Below are positions 53,893 to 63,071 of a DNA stretch of 64,000 bases, in pieces; position 1 is the first letter of the stretch, and the number at the start of each line of letters is the position of its first letter. Location of the stretch: the NCBI GenBank assembly GCA_965657505.1, contig CBFHON010000003.1, positions 62,001-126,000 of the forward strand, given 5' to 3'. This DNA is from TMED109 sp002171375. Its GTDB lineage: Bacteria > Pseudomonadota > Alphaproteobacteria > TMED109. The notes below the pieces were generated by a model, which was not told where the DNA came from, did no database searches, and was given only the letters and a program-made list of their open reading frames with translations. The position numbers and the translations under genes are program-made.

Positions 53893-54498
53893 ATGAAATT
53901 ATTTAAATTAATTGTGATACTGATGTTTTTTTCAGTATCAGTTTCATATGCTGATCATCATGAGGGAAAAGATTCCTATATGATGAAGGCATTGGAAAGT
54001 ACTGGGCAACATGGTATTTTAATTTCAGCAATTAAAACAGCTGGCCTTGAAAAACTTTTTAATAAAGAAAGCAAAGTGCCAAGGACATTATATGCTCCAA
54101 ATGATAATGCATTTAGCAAACTACCAAAAGCGTTGAGCGATGAGTTTTTCGTAAAGAATAACACAAAAGCTCTTAGAAAACTTTTATTAAATCATGTGTT
54201 TGCTGGAACACATTCATCAGATAATGTAAAATCTACAGGTACACTTACAGTAAATCTAGATGGAAAAATATTAAAAATTTATCAAGGCGATGATCTATAT
54301 GTAAAAGATATGGTGATTACTGAAAAAGATCTAAATGTAGATAATGGAATTATTCACTCTATAGAGTGCGTTATGTTTGTTCAACCAAGTGTAGAAGACA
54401 AAAGACTTGATCTTGAGACACGAAATAAATATTCAATTACGTCATGCTGTATGAGGACTGATTTAGAAGTAGATATGTTTTTGTCTGACGTTAAGTAA
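53893..54498 (+). CDS. Secreted fasciclin-domain protein
   Basis: 201 residues from the ATG after GGGGGAAAA; an earlier ATG lacks a site. Signal peptide about 1-20 (ends SYA-DH). One FAS1 domain: TLYAPNDNAFSKLPKAL (first box), LLLNHVFAG and NGIIHSIECVMF (second box, usually N-G-x-I-h-h-I-D). Cell-surface or periplasmic adhesion or ligand-binding role in the family. Possesses a Cys pair (CCM) near the end. Confidence 0.85.
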   Translation: MKLFKLIVILMFFSVSVSYADHHEGKDSYMMKALESTGQHGILISAIKTAGLEKLFNKESKVPRTLYAPNDNAFSKLPKALSDEFFVKNNTKALRKLLLNHVFAGTHSSDNVKSTGTLTVNLDGKILKIYQGDDLYVKDMVITEKDLNVDNGIIHSIECVMFVQPSVEDKRLDLETRNKYSITSCCMRTDLEVDMFLSDVK

Positions 54499-54504
54499 AT
54501 TATT

Positions 54505-54529
54505 TCAGGATAGTATTTTACTGTCCTGA
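54505..54529. terminator. Bidirectional hairpin between fasciclin and nuclease genes
   Basis: TCAGGATAGTA and TACTGTCCTGA pair as an 11-bp stem (one G-T pair) around a three-base TTT loop. It overlaps the stop codon of the convergent nuclease gene and is followed by AT-rich sequence. Likely a shared terminator. Confidence 0.55.
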
Positions 54530-54888
54530 TTCAATTTTAATATATTGTTTTTTGATTGTAGTAAAAAAAAATGTTCTGCATCAATAACTACTAGTGGCTT
54601 CTTTTGATTTATTTTTATGACTACCATAGGTTCGAGATTATTAGAATTATTTACCGCTTGTTCATAAGCATCCCATAAGTATTTCATTTTTTCTTGATTT
54701 TTGCATTCTATGGAGTAAGGAACTAATTCTTTTGCTCTTTTTGATAATTGAACATCTTCTCCTTTTCTTCCCATTCTAATAGATTTTACATCATTATCTG
54801 TTAATTTAGAATGATATTTCAAAATAAGACTACATACATACTTTTGAAGTCTTTTGCCCTTAGCTTTTCTTGTTGCAGTATTCATCAT
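54505..54888 (-). CDS. Phage-type PD-(D/E)xK nuclease-like protein
   Basis: 127 residues. RMGRKGEDVQLSKRAKELVPYSIECKN looks like a Holliday-junction resolvase/restriction-like core of the kind common in phage genomes: Glu/Asp near GEDVQ then E-C-K. The N-terminus is strongly basic. An isolated gene with no phage neighbours, so it may be a co-opted remnant. A second ATG lies one codon in. Confidence 0.65.
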   Translation of the reverse strand: MMNTATRKAKGKRLQKYVCSLILKYHSKLTDNDVKSIRMGRKGEDVQLSKRAKELVPYSIECKNQEKMKYLWDAYEQAVNNSNNLEPMVVIKINQKKPLVVIDAEHFFLLQSKNNILKLNQDSKILS

Positions 54889-55010
54889 TACTCCATTTTA
54901 TTTTAATTAACCAATTTATTAAAATATAATAAATTAACTTTTTATATAATTGAAATATAAAACGTATTTGTTATGCTAGTACTCTATTTAATTTCTAGAA
55001 AGTTTTTAAT

Positions 55011-56171
55011 ATGGACTTTAATTTAAATGAACAACAGAGAGCATTGAAAGAAACTGCGAAAAAATTTGCAGAAAAAGAACTTTTTGATGTAGCAAAAGAA
55101 ATAGAAGAGAACGATAGTCCTCCTAGTAGGGAAATATTAAAAAGGTTTGCAGATTTAGGGTTTTTAGGAGTCAACTTGCCAGAAGAATATGGAGGTGCAG
55201 GTCTTAGTCATTTTGAAGCGGTTTTAGTCCTTGAGGAAATAGCAAAAATATCCATAGCAGTTGCTTTCCCAATATTTGAATCTAGTTTTGGTCCTGCGTT
55301 AGCTATTTCTAGCTTTGCATCAAGTAGTCTTAAGAAAGAAGTTCTCCCAAAAGTTTGTTCAGGAGATATGGTGATAGCAGTTTCAATGTCTGAGCCAAAT
55401 GCAGGTTCTGCTTTAACAGATCTAACTACTAACGCTAATATTCTTGAGGACAAAGTAATTTTAAACGGTCAGAAAAGGTGGTGTTCTGGTGCAGGTCATG
55501 CTGATGCTTATGTTGTTTATAGCCGCATGTCTGAGGAAAAAGGAGCAAAAGGAATAGGAGCTGTATTATTAGAGAAAAATTCAAAAGGTTTCTCATTTGG
55601 TAAGCCAGAGCAGCATATGGGATTTAGAGGGGTACCAAGTGCGGATATGTATTTTGATAATGTAGAAATTCCTCTAAAAAATATAATTGTACCTGCTGGT
55701 GGTTTTAAAAAATTAATGGAAGCTTTTGACTTAGAACGATGTGGTAATACTACAATGAGCCTTTCTTGTGCTCAATCTGCCTATAATTATGTAATAAAAT
55801 ATATTCAAGAGAGAAAACAGTTTGGAAAAGCCATTATAGATTTTCAAGCAGTACAGATTCAATTAGCAGAAATTAAAATGAAGTTAGATGCTTCTAGATT
55901 ATTACTATATCGAGCAGTTGTAAATGCTGATAAAGAATTACCATCTATTGCAGAAAGTTCTATTGCTAAGTGTTTTGCAAATGAAATAGCGAGAGAGGTG
56001 ACTGGTAAATGTGTGCAATTAATGGGAGGGTATGGATATTCTAAAGAGTTTCCCATAGAACAAAAAATGAGAGATGCCTGGGGATGGGGAATAGCAGGTG
56101 GATCAATTGATATTCAGAAAACTAATATAGCATCAGCATTAATTGGTAGACGTTTTAATCAGAGAAATTAA
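55011..56171 (+). CDS. Acyl-CoA dehydrogenase
   Basis: 386 residues. N-terminal FNLNEQQRALKETAKKFA, FAD-site motifs MSEPNAGSALTDL and GQKRWCSGAGHADAYVV, catalytic-region RKQFGKAIIDFQAVQ and C-terminal MGGYGYSKEFPIEQKMRDA. It introduces a 2,3-double bond into an acyl-CoA, passing electrons to ETF. The CoA-transferase gene starts 19 bases later and probably provides its substrate. Confidence 0.92.
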   Translation: MDFNLNEQQRALKETAKKFAEKELFDVAKEIEENDSPPSREILKRFADLGFLGVNLPEEYGGAGLSHFEAVLVLEEIAKISIAVAFPIFESSFGPALAISSFASSSLKKEVLPKVCSGDMVIAVSMSEPNAGSALTDLTTNANILEDKVILNGQKRWCSGAGHADAYVVYSRMSEEKGAKGIGAVLLEKNSKGFSFGKPEQHMGFRGVPSADMYFDNVEIPLKNIIVPAGGFKKLMEAFDLERCGNTTMSLSCAQSAYNYVIKYIQERKQFGKAIIDFQAVQIQLAEIKMKLDASRLLLYRAVVNADKELPSIAESSIAKCFANEIAREVTGKCVQLMGGYGYSKEFPIEQKMRDAWGWGIAGGSIDIQKTNIASALIGRRFNQRN

Positions 56172-56190
56172 GTTAAAAGGAATATTCACT

Positions 56191-57372
56191 ATGACAGAAA
56201 GTTTGCCTTTAGAAGGACTTAGAGTTTTAGATTTGACTACAGTTATAATGGGACCATTCACAACCCAAGTATTAGGCGATTTTGGTGCAGATATTATAAA
56301 GGTTGAAGATCCAAATGGAGATATGACTAGAGACATTGGACCCAGTAGGTCAGATAAAATGTCATCAATGTTCCTTGGGGTTAATAGGAATAAAAGAAGT
56401 ATAGTATTGAATCTTAAAAAACCTTCTGCAAAAAAAGCCCTATGGAAGTTGATAGAGGGAGCGGATGTAATAGTTCATAATATTCGTCCTCAAAAAATTG
56501 CTTTATTAGGTTTTGGGCCTGATGCTGTTCTCGAAAAAAAACCAGAAATAATATATGTAGGTCTTCATGGGTATAGAGAGGATGGTCCTTATGGAGGACA
56601 GCCAGCATTTGACGATGTAATACAAGGACAATCTGGAATAGCAGGTACCTTTAATGCAAGAGATGGAGAACCTCATATAGTTCCAACAGTAATGGCAGAT
56701 AAAAGTATAGGCCTTTTAGCAAGTACTGGCCTATTAGCAGCATATATAAAAAAATTAAAAACCGGTGTAGGAAGTTACTTAGAGGTTTCTATGTTTGAAG
56801 GTATGGTTGGATATACACTTATTGAACATCATTTCGGAGAAACTTTTATTCCTTCTTTAGGGCCAATTGGTTATCCTAGGGCACTTTCAGAGCATAGAAA
56901 ACCTTATAAATCTGAAGATGGTTATATTTCTATTTTGCCATATACTAATCAACAATGGATTAATTTTTTTACTATTATTGGTAGGGAAGAGTTAATTGAA
57001 GATGAGCGTTTTTCATCTATTAAAGCAAGATCCAAAGATATTAATACTTTATACAATTTAGTTAGAAAAAGTGTAGTTAAGAAAACTAATAAAGAATGGA
57101 TTGAAGTTCTCAAGAAGGCTGAAATACCATTTGGTGTAGTTAATAGTCTTGAAGATTTGAAAGATGACCCTCAATTAAAATCCTTAGATTTTTTTAGAGA
57201 ATATAATCATCCCACTGAGGGAAAATTAGAAATTCCAGACTCAGCATTTAGATATAATAGACATTCTTTGCCAGTAAGAAGACATCAACCAAAATTAGGT
57301 GAGCAGTCAGAGGAAATATTAAAAGAAGCTGGATTTAATAGTGATGAAATTTCTAAAATTATTGATAGTTAA
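56191..57372 (+). CDS. CoA transferase, CaiB/BaiF family
   Basis: 393 residues from the ATG eight bases after AAAGGAA; an upstream in-frame GTG/TTG would overlap the acyl-CoA dehydrogenase gene. EGLRVLDLTTVIMGPFTTQVLGDFGADIIKVE and GVNRNKRSIVLNLK are typical family III blocks, and AFDDVIQGQSGIAG carries the catalytic Asp. It moves CoA between carboxylic acids. Confidence 0.92.
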   Translation: MTESLPLEGLRVLDLTTVIMGPFTTQVLGDFGADIIKVEDPNGDMTRDIGPSRSDKMSSMFLGVNRNKRSIVLNLKKPSAKKALWKLIEGADVIVHNIRPQKIALLGFGPDAVLEKKPEIIYVGLHGYREDGPYGGQPAFDDVIQGQSGIAGTFNARDGEPHIVPTVMADKSIGLLASTGLLAAYIKKLKTGVGSYLEVSMFEGMVGYTLIEHHFGETFIPSLGPIGYPRALSEHRKPYKSEDGYISILPYTNQQWINFFTIIGREELIEDERFSSIKARSKDINTLYNLVRKSVVKKTNKEWIEVLKKAEIPFGVVNSLEDLKDDPQLKSLDFFREYNHPTEGKLEIPDSAFRYNRHSLPVRRHQPKLGEQSEEILKEAGFNSDEISKIIDS

Positions 57373-57467
57373 TTACACATAAAGTTTATATGTAAAATTT
57401 ATATATAATTAAAATAGATGCTAGTTAAATTAGTGTTTAGTCTAAGAAGATTAAAGAGGTATATAAA

Positions 57468-58112
57468 ATGTATGATATCGTTAAAAACCTTTATCCAAGT
57501 CAGTATAAAAAAATAAAAGAACTTGGTTATGAAACTATTGAAATCAGAACTTTAGAATCTAACTTGGAACTAGAAAATCATATGCATCCCTTTACTGCTT
57601 GCATGTATATTTTAGAAGGAGAGGTTCAATTAGAGGATTCAACAAATAAAGAACATAATTTAAAACCAGGAGATTTTATAGCAGTTAATAGTAATGATAT
57701 GCATAAGGAAAAGACTTTTTCTAGAGGTGCTAAAGTTATATATGGAAAAAAATTTGATCAAAGCCGTAAGAATATTGTTAATCAAGTTAATGCTAGTTTA
57801 AATGATTTATATTTGGGTGATAATAATAAATTTATTGCCTATATTACAAAATCACCTGTTTCTTATATTTTATATCTTACATTATATAAACAGTATTATT
57901 CAGAAATATGGCATTCTCAAGAAGAGATAATAAATTTAGTTCCAAGAATATATGGAAGTAGAAGCACTATTATTAATCTTATTAACGAAGGTATAGAGGC
58001 AGAATATATTTTAAAAAGAATAACTTCATCTGATAGAAGGTCAGTCTATTATGAGCTTGGTTTAGAGTTTTATAAAATTCTTGATAACTGGGTTATTGAA
58101 AGAAAAATTTAA
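57468..58112 (+). CDS. Cupin + C-terminal helix-turn-helix protein
   Basis: 214 residues. The cupin (about 1-100) with HMHPFTACMYILEGE and LKPGDFIAVNSNDMHKEKT parallels the 97-residue cupin at 52473. The C-terminal part (YYSEIWHSQEEIINLVPRIYGSRSTIINLINEGI, then RRSVYYEL) resembles a MarR-like winged helix. A ligand-sensing regulator is the natural reading; targets unknown. Confidence 0.65.
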   Translation: MYDIVKNLYPSQYKKIKELGYETIEIRTLESNLELENHMHPFTACMYILEGEVQLEDSTNKEHNLKPGDFIAVNSNDMHKEKTFSRGAKVIYGKKFDQSRKNIVNQVNASLNDLYLGDNNKFIAYITKSPVSYILYLTLYKQYYSEIWHSQEEIINLVPRIYGSRSTIINLINEGIEAEYILKRITSSDRRSVYYELGLEFYKILDNWVIERKI

Positions 58113-58293
58113 TCAAAATAATTAATCAAGATCATTACTACAATAGAAAAAACTTTTTTTAAAATACATTTATTATCTAATTCCAATCATTTTTTTTATT
58201 AAAAAATAATTTGATTGATTATCATTTTTCAATTAAACAAAATCTTTATTAAGTTCTAAAATATAGAATAGAAATATATATTTAAGTTTTAGA

Positions 58294-58379
58294 GGAGGGA
58301 TGGCCGAGTGGTTAAAGGCAGCAGACTGTAAATCTGCCCTCTTATGAGTACGAAGGTTCGAATCCTTCTCCCTCCACCA
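58294..58379 (+). tRNA. tRNA-Tyr (anticodon GTA)
   Basis: 86-nt tRNA with acceptor GGAGGGA pairing TCCCTCC, anticodon loop CTGTAAA, a long class II variable arm (CCTCTTATGAGTACG), T-arm GGTTCGAATCC and encoded CCA. Confidence 0.95.
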
Positions 58380-58573
58380 TTATTTATATTTTCGCTATTT
58401 TAGATTGACTATACAGCTAGAATTGAATAAATAGTGGTTTCTTGATAATATCAAGTAGTATATATATTAGTTGCATCTTGCTTAGGTCTGGTGCAAAAGA
58501 GTGTTAGAAATAATAATTTAAGATATTAGGAGTAAAGTGAATAAAAGAAACTCATAGTATTTACTATAACTTA

Positions 58574-58647
58574 GCGGGTGTAGCTTAGTGGTAAAGCACC
58601 AGCCTTCCAAGCTGGCTATGAGGGTTCGATTCCCTTCACCCGCTCCA
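58574..58647 (+). tRNA. tRNA-Gly (anticodon TCC)
   Basis: 74-nt cloverleaf with acceptor GCGGGTG pairing CACCCGC, anticodon loop CTTCCAA, T-arm GGTTCGATTCC and encoded CCA. tuf starts 23 bases downstream, so the two are probably co-transcribed. Confidence 0.95.
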
Positions 58648-58670
58648 AGTAGAAAGACGGAGATAAGAGA

Positions 58671-59861
58671 ATGGCTAAAGAAAAATTTGAGCGTAATAAA
58701 CCCCATGTAAATATAGGCACAGTCGGCCATGTTGATCATGGAAAAACAACGTTAACTGCTGCTATCACTAAAGTGATGTCTGAGGCATCAGGTGGTGATG
58801 CTATAGCATACGATGATATTGATAAAGCTCCAGAAGAGAGAGAGCGTGGTATTACAATTAATACTGCCCACGTTGAATATGAAACAGCTGAACGTCATTA
58901 CGCCCATGTTGACTGTCCTGGTCACGCAGATTATGTAAAAAATATGATTACAGGTGCTGCGCAAATGGATGGAGGTATTCTTGTTGTTTCTGCATCTGAT
59001 GGTCCTATGCCACAAACTAGAGAACATATTCTTCTTGCGAGACAAGTTGGTGTTCCAGCTCTTTGTGTATTTTTAAATAAATGTGACCAAGTAGATGATC
59101 CAGAGTTAATGGAACTTGTTGAAATGGAAATACGTGAACTTTTAACGCAGTATGAATTTCCAGGTGATGATATTCCTATCATCAAAGGTTCGGCTTTAAA
59201 AGCTTTAGAAGGAGATACTAGTGACATAGGTGTTCCAGCTATTGTAGAACTTATGAAGCAAGTTGATGCATATATTCCAAAACCAGACCGTCCAGTAGAT
59301 ATGCCGTTCTTATTACCTATAGAAGATGTTTTTTCTATTTCAGGTAGAGGTACTGTTGTAACCGGTCGTGTTGAACGTGGTGTAATAAACGTAGGAGATG
59401 AAATAGAAATTTCAGGTATACGTGAAACATCCAAAACAACTTGTACTGGTGTAGAAATGTTCCGTAAACTTCTTGATAGAGGAGAAGCGGGTGATAATGT
59501 TGGTGTTTTATTACGTGGTGTTGAAAGAGATGGTGTTGAGCGTGGTCAAGTATTAGCTAAACCAGGATCAATTAAACCTCATACTAAATTTATGGCAGAA
59601 ACATATATTTTGAAAAAAGAAGAAGGTGGAAGACATACACCATTTTTTGCAAATTATAGGCCACAGTTCTATTTTAGAAAAACAGATGTAACTGGAACTA
59701 TTGAACTTCCAAGTGGAACTGAAATGGTGATGCCAGGAGATAACATACAATTTGAAGTGAACTTAGGTGCTCCAATTGCAATGGAAGAAGGATTAAGATT
59801 TGCAATAAGAGAAGGTGGAAGAACAGTAGGTGCAGGGGTTGTATCTAAGATTATTGAGTAA
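58671..59861 (+). CDS. tuf: Elongation factor Tu
   Basis: 396 residues, full length. GTPase motifs GHVDHGKTT, DCPGHADY and NKCDQ, followed by the two beta-barrel domains. It delivers aminoacyl-tRNA to the ribosome. Codon choice here keeps more C and G at third positions than its neighbours (for example ACGTGAA, CGTGGT), as expected for a highly expressed gene. tRNA-Trp follows 18 bases later. Confidence 0.98.
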   Translation: MAKEKFERNKPHVNIGTVGHVDHGKTTLTAAITKVMSEASGGDAIAYDDIDKAPEERERGITINTAHVEYETAERHYAHVDCPGHADYVKNMITGAAQMDGGILVVSASDGPMPQTREHILLARQVGVPALCVFLNKCDQVDDPELMELVEMEIRELLTQYEFPGDDIPIIKGSALKALEGDTSDIGVPAIVELMKQVDAYIPKPDRPVDMPFLLPIEDVFSISGRGTVVTGRVERGVINVGDEIEISGIRETSKTTCTGVEMFRKLLDRGEAGDNVGVLLRGVERDGVERGQVLAKPGSIKPHTKFMAETYILKKEEGGRHTPFFANYRPQFYFRKTDVTGTIELPSGTEMVMPGDNIQFEVNLGAPIAMEEGLRFAIREGGRTVGAGVVSKIIE

Positions 59862-59879
59862 ATGTATATACTTTTATTT

Positions 59880-59955
59880 AGGAGCGTAGCTCAATTGGTA
59901 GAGCACCGGTCTCCAAAACCGGGGGCTGCGGGTTCGAGTCCCTCCGCTCCTGCCA
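59880..59955 (+). tRNA. tRNA-Trp (anticodon CCA)
   Basis: 76-nt cloverleaf with acceptor AGGAGCG pairing CGCTCCT, anticodon loop CTCCAAA between CCGGT and ACCGG, T-arm GGGTTCGAGTCCC and encoded CCA. It sits between tuf and secE, a common bacterial order. Confidence 0.95.
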
Positions 59956-59975
59956 GTATATAAGGAAAAAATATT

Positions 59976-60167
59976 ATGACTAAAACAGCACCATTGAAAT
60001 TTTTAAAAGAAGTTCGTCAGGAAGTTAGCAAAGTAACTTGGCCTACTAGAAAAGAAACTATTTTAACTACAGCGATGGTTTTTGTGATGGTATTTATTTT
60101 ATCTTTATTTTTTTTAGGAGTTGACCAAGTGCTTTCATTTGGGGTTCGTTGGATACTTGGTTTATAA
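59976..60167 (+). CDS. secE: Preprotein translocase subunit SecE
   Basis: 63 residues, the short single-helix form. The amphipathic QEVSKVTWPTRKETI motif and one membrane helix are the two hallmarks. It clamps SecY in the translocon. AAGGAAA precedes the ATG. nusG follows 21 bases later. Confidence 0.95.
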   Translation: MTKTAPLKFLKEVRQEVSKVTWPTRKETILTTAMVFVMVFILSLFFLGVDQVLSFGVRWILGL

Positions 60168-60188
60168 TTATATTATTTTGGAGGTTAG

Positions 60189-60719
60189 TTGTCACATCGT
60201 TGGTATGTAGTTAATACACATTCTGGTTTTGAAAAGAAAGTGTCGCAAGTTATAAAAGAACAAGCTGAAAGAAAGGGTTTAGCTAATCACTTTTCTCAAG
60301 TGCTTGTCCCTATGGAAGAAGTCATTGAGGTAAGGAGAGGTAAAAAAGTTAATTCCGAGAGAAAGTTTTTTCCTGGATATATTTTGATTAATATGGACAT
60401 GACTGACGATACATGGCATCTAGTTAAGGATACACCTAAAGTAAGCGGTTTTCTTGGCTCTTCTGGTAAGCCTGCTCCAATTTCTGAAGCTGAAGCTCAA
60501 GCAATATTAAGTCAAGTTCAGGAAGGGGTAGATAAACCAAAAAGGTCTATAATCTATCAAATAGGAGAAACTGTAAAAGTAGCAGATGGTCCTTTCGCAT
60601 CATTTAATGGTATAGTAGAGGATATAGACGAAGAAAAGGAAAGACTAAAAATAGCGGTATCAATATTTGGGCGATCTACTTTGGTAGAATTAGGTTATGG
60701 ACAGGTTGAAAAATCTTAA
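60189..60719 (+). CDS. nusG: Transcription termination/antitermination protein NusG
   Basis: 176 residues with a TTG start eight bases after GGAGG. The NGN domain (RWYVVNTHSGFEKKV, FFPGYILINM) and the KOW domain (KVADGPFASFNGIVEDIDEE) are complete. It couples RNA polymerase with Rho or ribosome. secE-nusG-rplK is the standard order. Confidence 0.96.
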   Translation: MSHRWYVVNTHSGFEKKVSQVIKEQAERKGLANHFSQVLVPMEEVIEVRRGKKVNSERKFFPGYILINMDMTDDTWHLVKDTPKVSGFLGSSGKPAPISEAEAQAILSQVQEGVDKPKRSIIYQIGETVKVADGPFASFNGIVEDIDEEKERLKIAVSIFGRSTLVELGYGQVEKS

Positions 60720-60751
60720 TTTTATTATTATGAATTTTTGGAGAGAATGAA

Positions 60752-61183
60752 ATGGCAAAAAAAATAACAGGATATGTGAAATTACAGGTCCCAGCAGGAA
60801 AAGCTAATCCTTCCCCCCCTGTAGGACCAGCTTTAGGGCAAGCAGGTTTGAATATTATGGAGTTTTGTAAGGCATTTAATGCAGAAACCCAACAAATGGA
60901 GCAAGGCGCACCTTTACCAGTTGTTATTAGCGTATATCAAGATAAAACTTTTAGTTTTGTTTTTAAAAAGCCTCCTGCAAGTTATTTAATTATGAAGGCA
61001 ATTAATATAAAAAAAGCTTCGCAGACTCCAGGTAGAGACGAGCCTATTGCAAAAATTTCAAGAAAACAATTAGAAGAAATAGCTGAAACTAAGATGTCAG
61101 ATTTAAACGCACATACTGTAGATGATGCCTGTAAAATTTTAGCAGGTACTGCCAGGTCTATGGGTGTAGAGGTAATGGAGTAA
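60752..61183 (+). CDS. rplK: 50S ribosomal protein L11
   Basis: 143 residues, full length. LQVPAGKANPSPPVGPALGQ, the N-terminal signature, and SMGVEVME at the end match L11. It binds the GTPase-associated region of 23S rRNA. GGAGAG precedes the ATG. Only three bases separate it from rplA. Confidence 0.98.
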   Translation: MAKKITGYVKLQVPAGKANPSPPVGPALGQAGLNIMEFCKAFNAETQQMEQGAPLPVVISVYQDKTFSFVFKKPPASYLIMKAINIKKASQTPGRDEPIAKISRKQLEEIAETKMSDLNAHTVDDACKILAGTARSMGVEVME

Positions 61184-61186
61184 AAA

Positions 61187-61882
61187 ATGTCAAAAATTTC
61201 TAAAAGGTATAAAAAAGCAAGTGAAGGATTATCATCTGAAGCTAGTTTTGAATTAAAAGAAGCTGTAAAGTTATTAAAGGAAAGAGCTTCTGCAAAATTT
61301 GATGAAACAGTGGATATAGCGATGAATTTAGGAGTAGACCCTAAACATTCAGATCAAATGGTTAGAGGTGTAGTATCTATGCCAAAAGGGACTGGAAAAA
61401 CTGCAAGAGTTGCAGTTTTTGCAAAAGATAAAAAAGCTGAAGAAGCAAAATCAGCTGGTGCAGATATAGTAGGCGCGGAAGATTTAGCTGAAAAAGTAGA
61501 AAAAGGAGAAATTAATTTTGATAGAATTATTGCTACTCCAGATATGATGGCGGTCGTCGGAAAATTAGGAAAAGTACTTGGCCCTAGAGGTTTAATGCCA
61601 AATCCTAAATTAGGTTCAGTTACTATGGACGTAGATGCGGCTGTTAAGGCAATAAAAAGTGGGCAAGTTGAATTTAAAGTAGAGAAATCTGGAATAATTC
61701 ATGCAGGTATTGGAAAGGCTAGTTTTAAAGAACAAGATTTAGAAGAAAATGTATCTGCTTTTATTAATTCAGTAAGTAAAGCAAAACCATCAGGAGCAAA
61801 AGGACAGTTTATTAAAAAGATATCAATTAGTTCAAGTATGGGTCCAGCTATTAAAATAGATTTAAATAGCTTAAACGTATAA
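61187..61882 (+). CDS. rplA: 50S ribosomal protein L1
   Basis: 231 residues. Conserved GLMPNPKLGSVT and VEFKVEKSGIIHAGIGK identify L1 of the ribosome stalk. It is co-transcribed with rplK; L1 is often the autorepressor of this pair by binding its own message, but no such site was traced here. Confidence 0.98.
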   Translation: MSKISKRYKKASEGLSSEASFELKEAVKLLKERASAKFDETVDIAMNLGVDPKHSDQMVRGVVSMPKGTGKTARVAVFAKDKKAEEAKSAGADIVGAEDLAEKVEKGEINFDRIIATPDMMAVVGKLGKVLGPRGLMPNPKLGSVTMDVDAAVKAIKSGQVEFKVEKSGIIHAGIGKASFKEQDLEENVSAFINSVSKAKPSGAKGQFIKKISISSSMGPAIKIDLNSLNV

Positions 61883-61950
61883 TTTATAAAAAATATTTCA
61901 ATTCCTTGCTTTTATATATTTTTTGTATTAAGAGGTAGTATAATAATAAT

Positions 61951-62001
61951 ATCTATCTAAGACTGCAGGTTTCCAACGTTGGAATTAAATACTGCATAGA
62001 T
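61951..62001 (+). promoter_or_regulatory. L10 leader RNA structure before rplJ
   Basis: Nested pairings: ATCTAT (61951) with ATAGAT (61996), GCAG (61965) with CTGC (61992), and a perfect 14-base palindrome TTCCAACGTTGGAA (61971-61984) as the apical hairpin. The arrangement of stems with unpaired bulges matches the L10-binding leader used for feedback control of rplJL. About 60 more bases lie between it and rplJ. Confidence 0.65.
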
Positions 62002-62064
62002 GAGATTAGCACTTTCCTTGTGTGTAAATTCATTTTTTTAGATAGAGCTTTATGAGAGGGTCAT

Positions 62065-62574
62065 ATGGATAGATCACAAAAAGAAAAAGCTGTTGAAGAC
62101 TTTAAAAATATATTTAATGAGGCTGAAGCTGTTATAGTTGCGCAATATAAAGGTTTAAATTCTGAAACAATAGATGAACTAAGAACAAAGACTAGAGATT
62201 CTAATGTTTCATTTAAAGTTACAAAAAACAGGTTAATAAAAATAGCACTTACTGGTGGTGAATATGAAAATATTAGTGATTTATTTACTGGTCCTACAGC
62301 AATTGCATATTCCAAAGATGTAGTAGCTGCCGCTAAAGTTACTAGTGAATTTTCAAAAGGTAACGAAAATTTAGTTATAATTGGTGGTGCATTGAAAGAA
62401 AAGGTATTAGATTTAGATGGTATAAAGCATCTAGCTTCATTACCTTCGTTACCAGAGTTGCAAGCAAAAATTATAGGTTTGATTTCTGCTCCTGCAAGAC
62501 AAATAGCTACTATCGTTGCTGCGCCTGCAACACAATTAATTACTGTCACTAAAGCTTATGAAGGTGCAAAATAA
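62065..62574 (+). CDS. rplJ: 50S ribosomal protein L10
   Basis: 169 residues. VEDFKNIFNEAEAVIVAQYKGL and FKVTKNRL are typical, and the C-terminal helix (about 140-169) holds the L12 dimers. It forms the base of the stalk. GAGAGGG precedes the ATG. L10 likely binds the leader just upstream. Confidence 0.97.
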   Translation: MDRSQKEKAVEDFKNIFNEAEAVIVAQYKGLNSETIDELRTKTRDSNVSFKVTKNRLIKIALTGGEYENISDLFTGPTAIAYSKDVVAAAKVTSEFSKGNENLVIIGGALKEKVLDLDGIKHLASLPSLPELQAKIIGLISAPARQIATIVAAPATQLITVTKAYEGAK

Positions 62575-62613
62575 TTTGTTTAATTCTCAGTTCAATTTTG
62601 AAAGGAAATAATT

Positions 62614-62991
62614 ATGGCTGATTTAGAAAAAATAGTAGAAGATTTATCTACGTTAACTGTTATGGAAGCCGCTGAGCTTTCTAAACTTCTTGAAGAAAAA
62701 TGGGGAGTTTCTGCTGCTGCTGCTGTAGCTGTAGCACCAGGTGGTGCTGCCTCTGGTGGAGCAGAAGCTGAAGAAGCTAAAGATAGTTTTGACGTAGTTT
62801 TAGCGGCAGTTGGTGAATCTAAAATTAATGTTATTAAAGAAGTTAGAGCTATTACTGCTTTGGGACTAAAAGAAGCTAAAGATTTAGTGGAAGCTGCTCC
62901 AAAGGCTGTTAAAGAGGGAGCTTCTAAAGAAGAAGCAGAAGAAATAAAGAAAAAACTAGAAGAAGCGGGCGCAACTGTAGAATTAAAATAA
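62614..62991 (+). CDS. rplL: 50S ribosomal protein L7/L12
   Basis: 125 residues. N-terminal dimerisation part, an alanine/glycine-rich hinge (about 40-55), and the C-terminal domain with ALGLKEAKDLVEAAPK that recruits translation GTPases. AAAGGAAA precedes the ATG. Confidence 0.98.
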   Translation: MADLEKIVEDLSTLTVMEAAELSKLLEEKWGVSAAAAVAVAPGGAASGGAEAEEAKDSFDVVLAAVGESKINVIKEVRAITALGLKEAKDLVEAAPKAVKEGASKEEAEEIKKKLEEAGATVELK

Positions 62992-63048
62992 ATTTTTTGA
63001 TTTTAAAAATGAAACCTGTGCTATTTTTTATAGTTTCTGATTATTTAG

Positions 63049-63071
63049 CTTGCGATAATTCTTATCGTAAG
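63049..63071 (+). other. Hairpin in the rplL-rpoB spacer
   Basis: CTTGCGATAA and TTATCGTAAG pair over ten bases (one G-T pair) around a three-base TTC loop. It lies in the 276-base gap between rplL and rpoB. No run of T follows directly, so it is more likely a partial terminator/processing site than a full stop. Nothing else was identified in this gap. Confidence 0.5.

Noticed and set aside
58931..59434. Minus-strand 167-codon frame under tuf
   Set aside because: A shadow of the highly biased codon use in EF-Tu; no conserved domain in the translated frame.
62061..62549. Minus-strand 162-codon frame under rplJ
   Set aside because: Antisense of a clear ribosomal-protein gene, hydrophobic and low complexity, no ribosome site.
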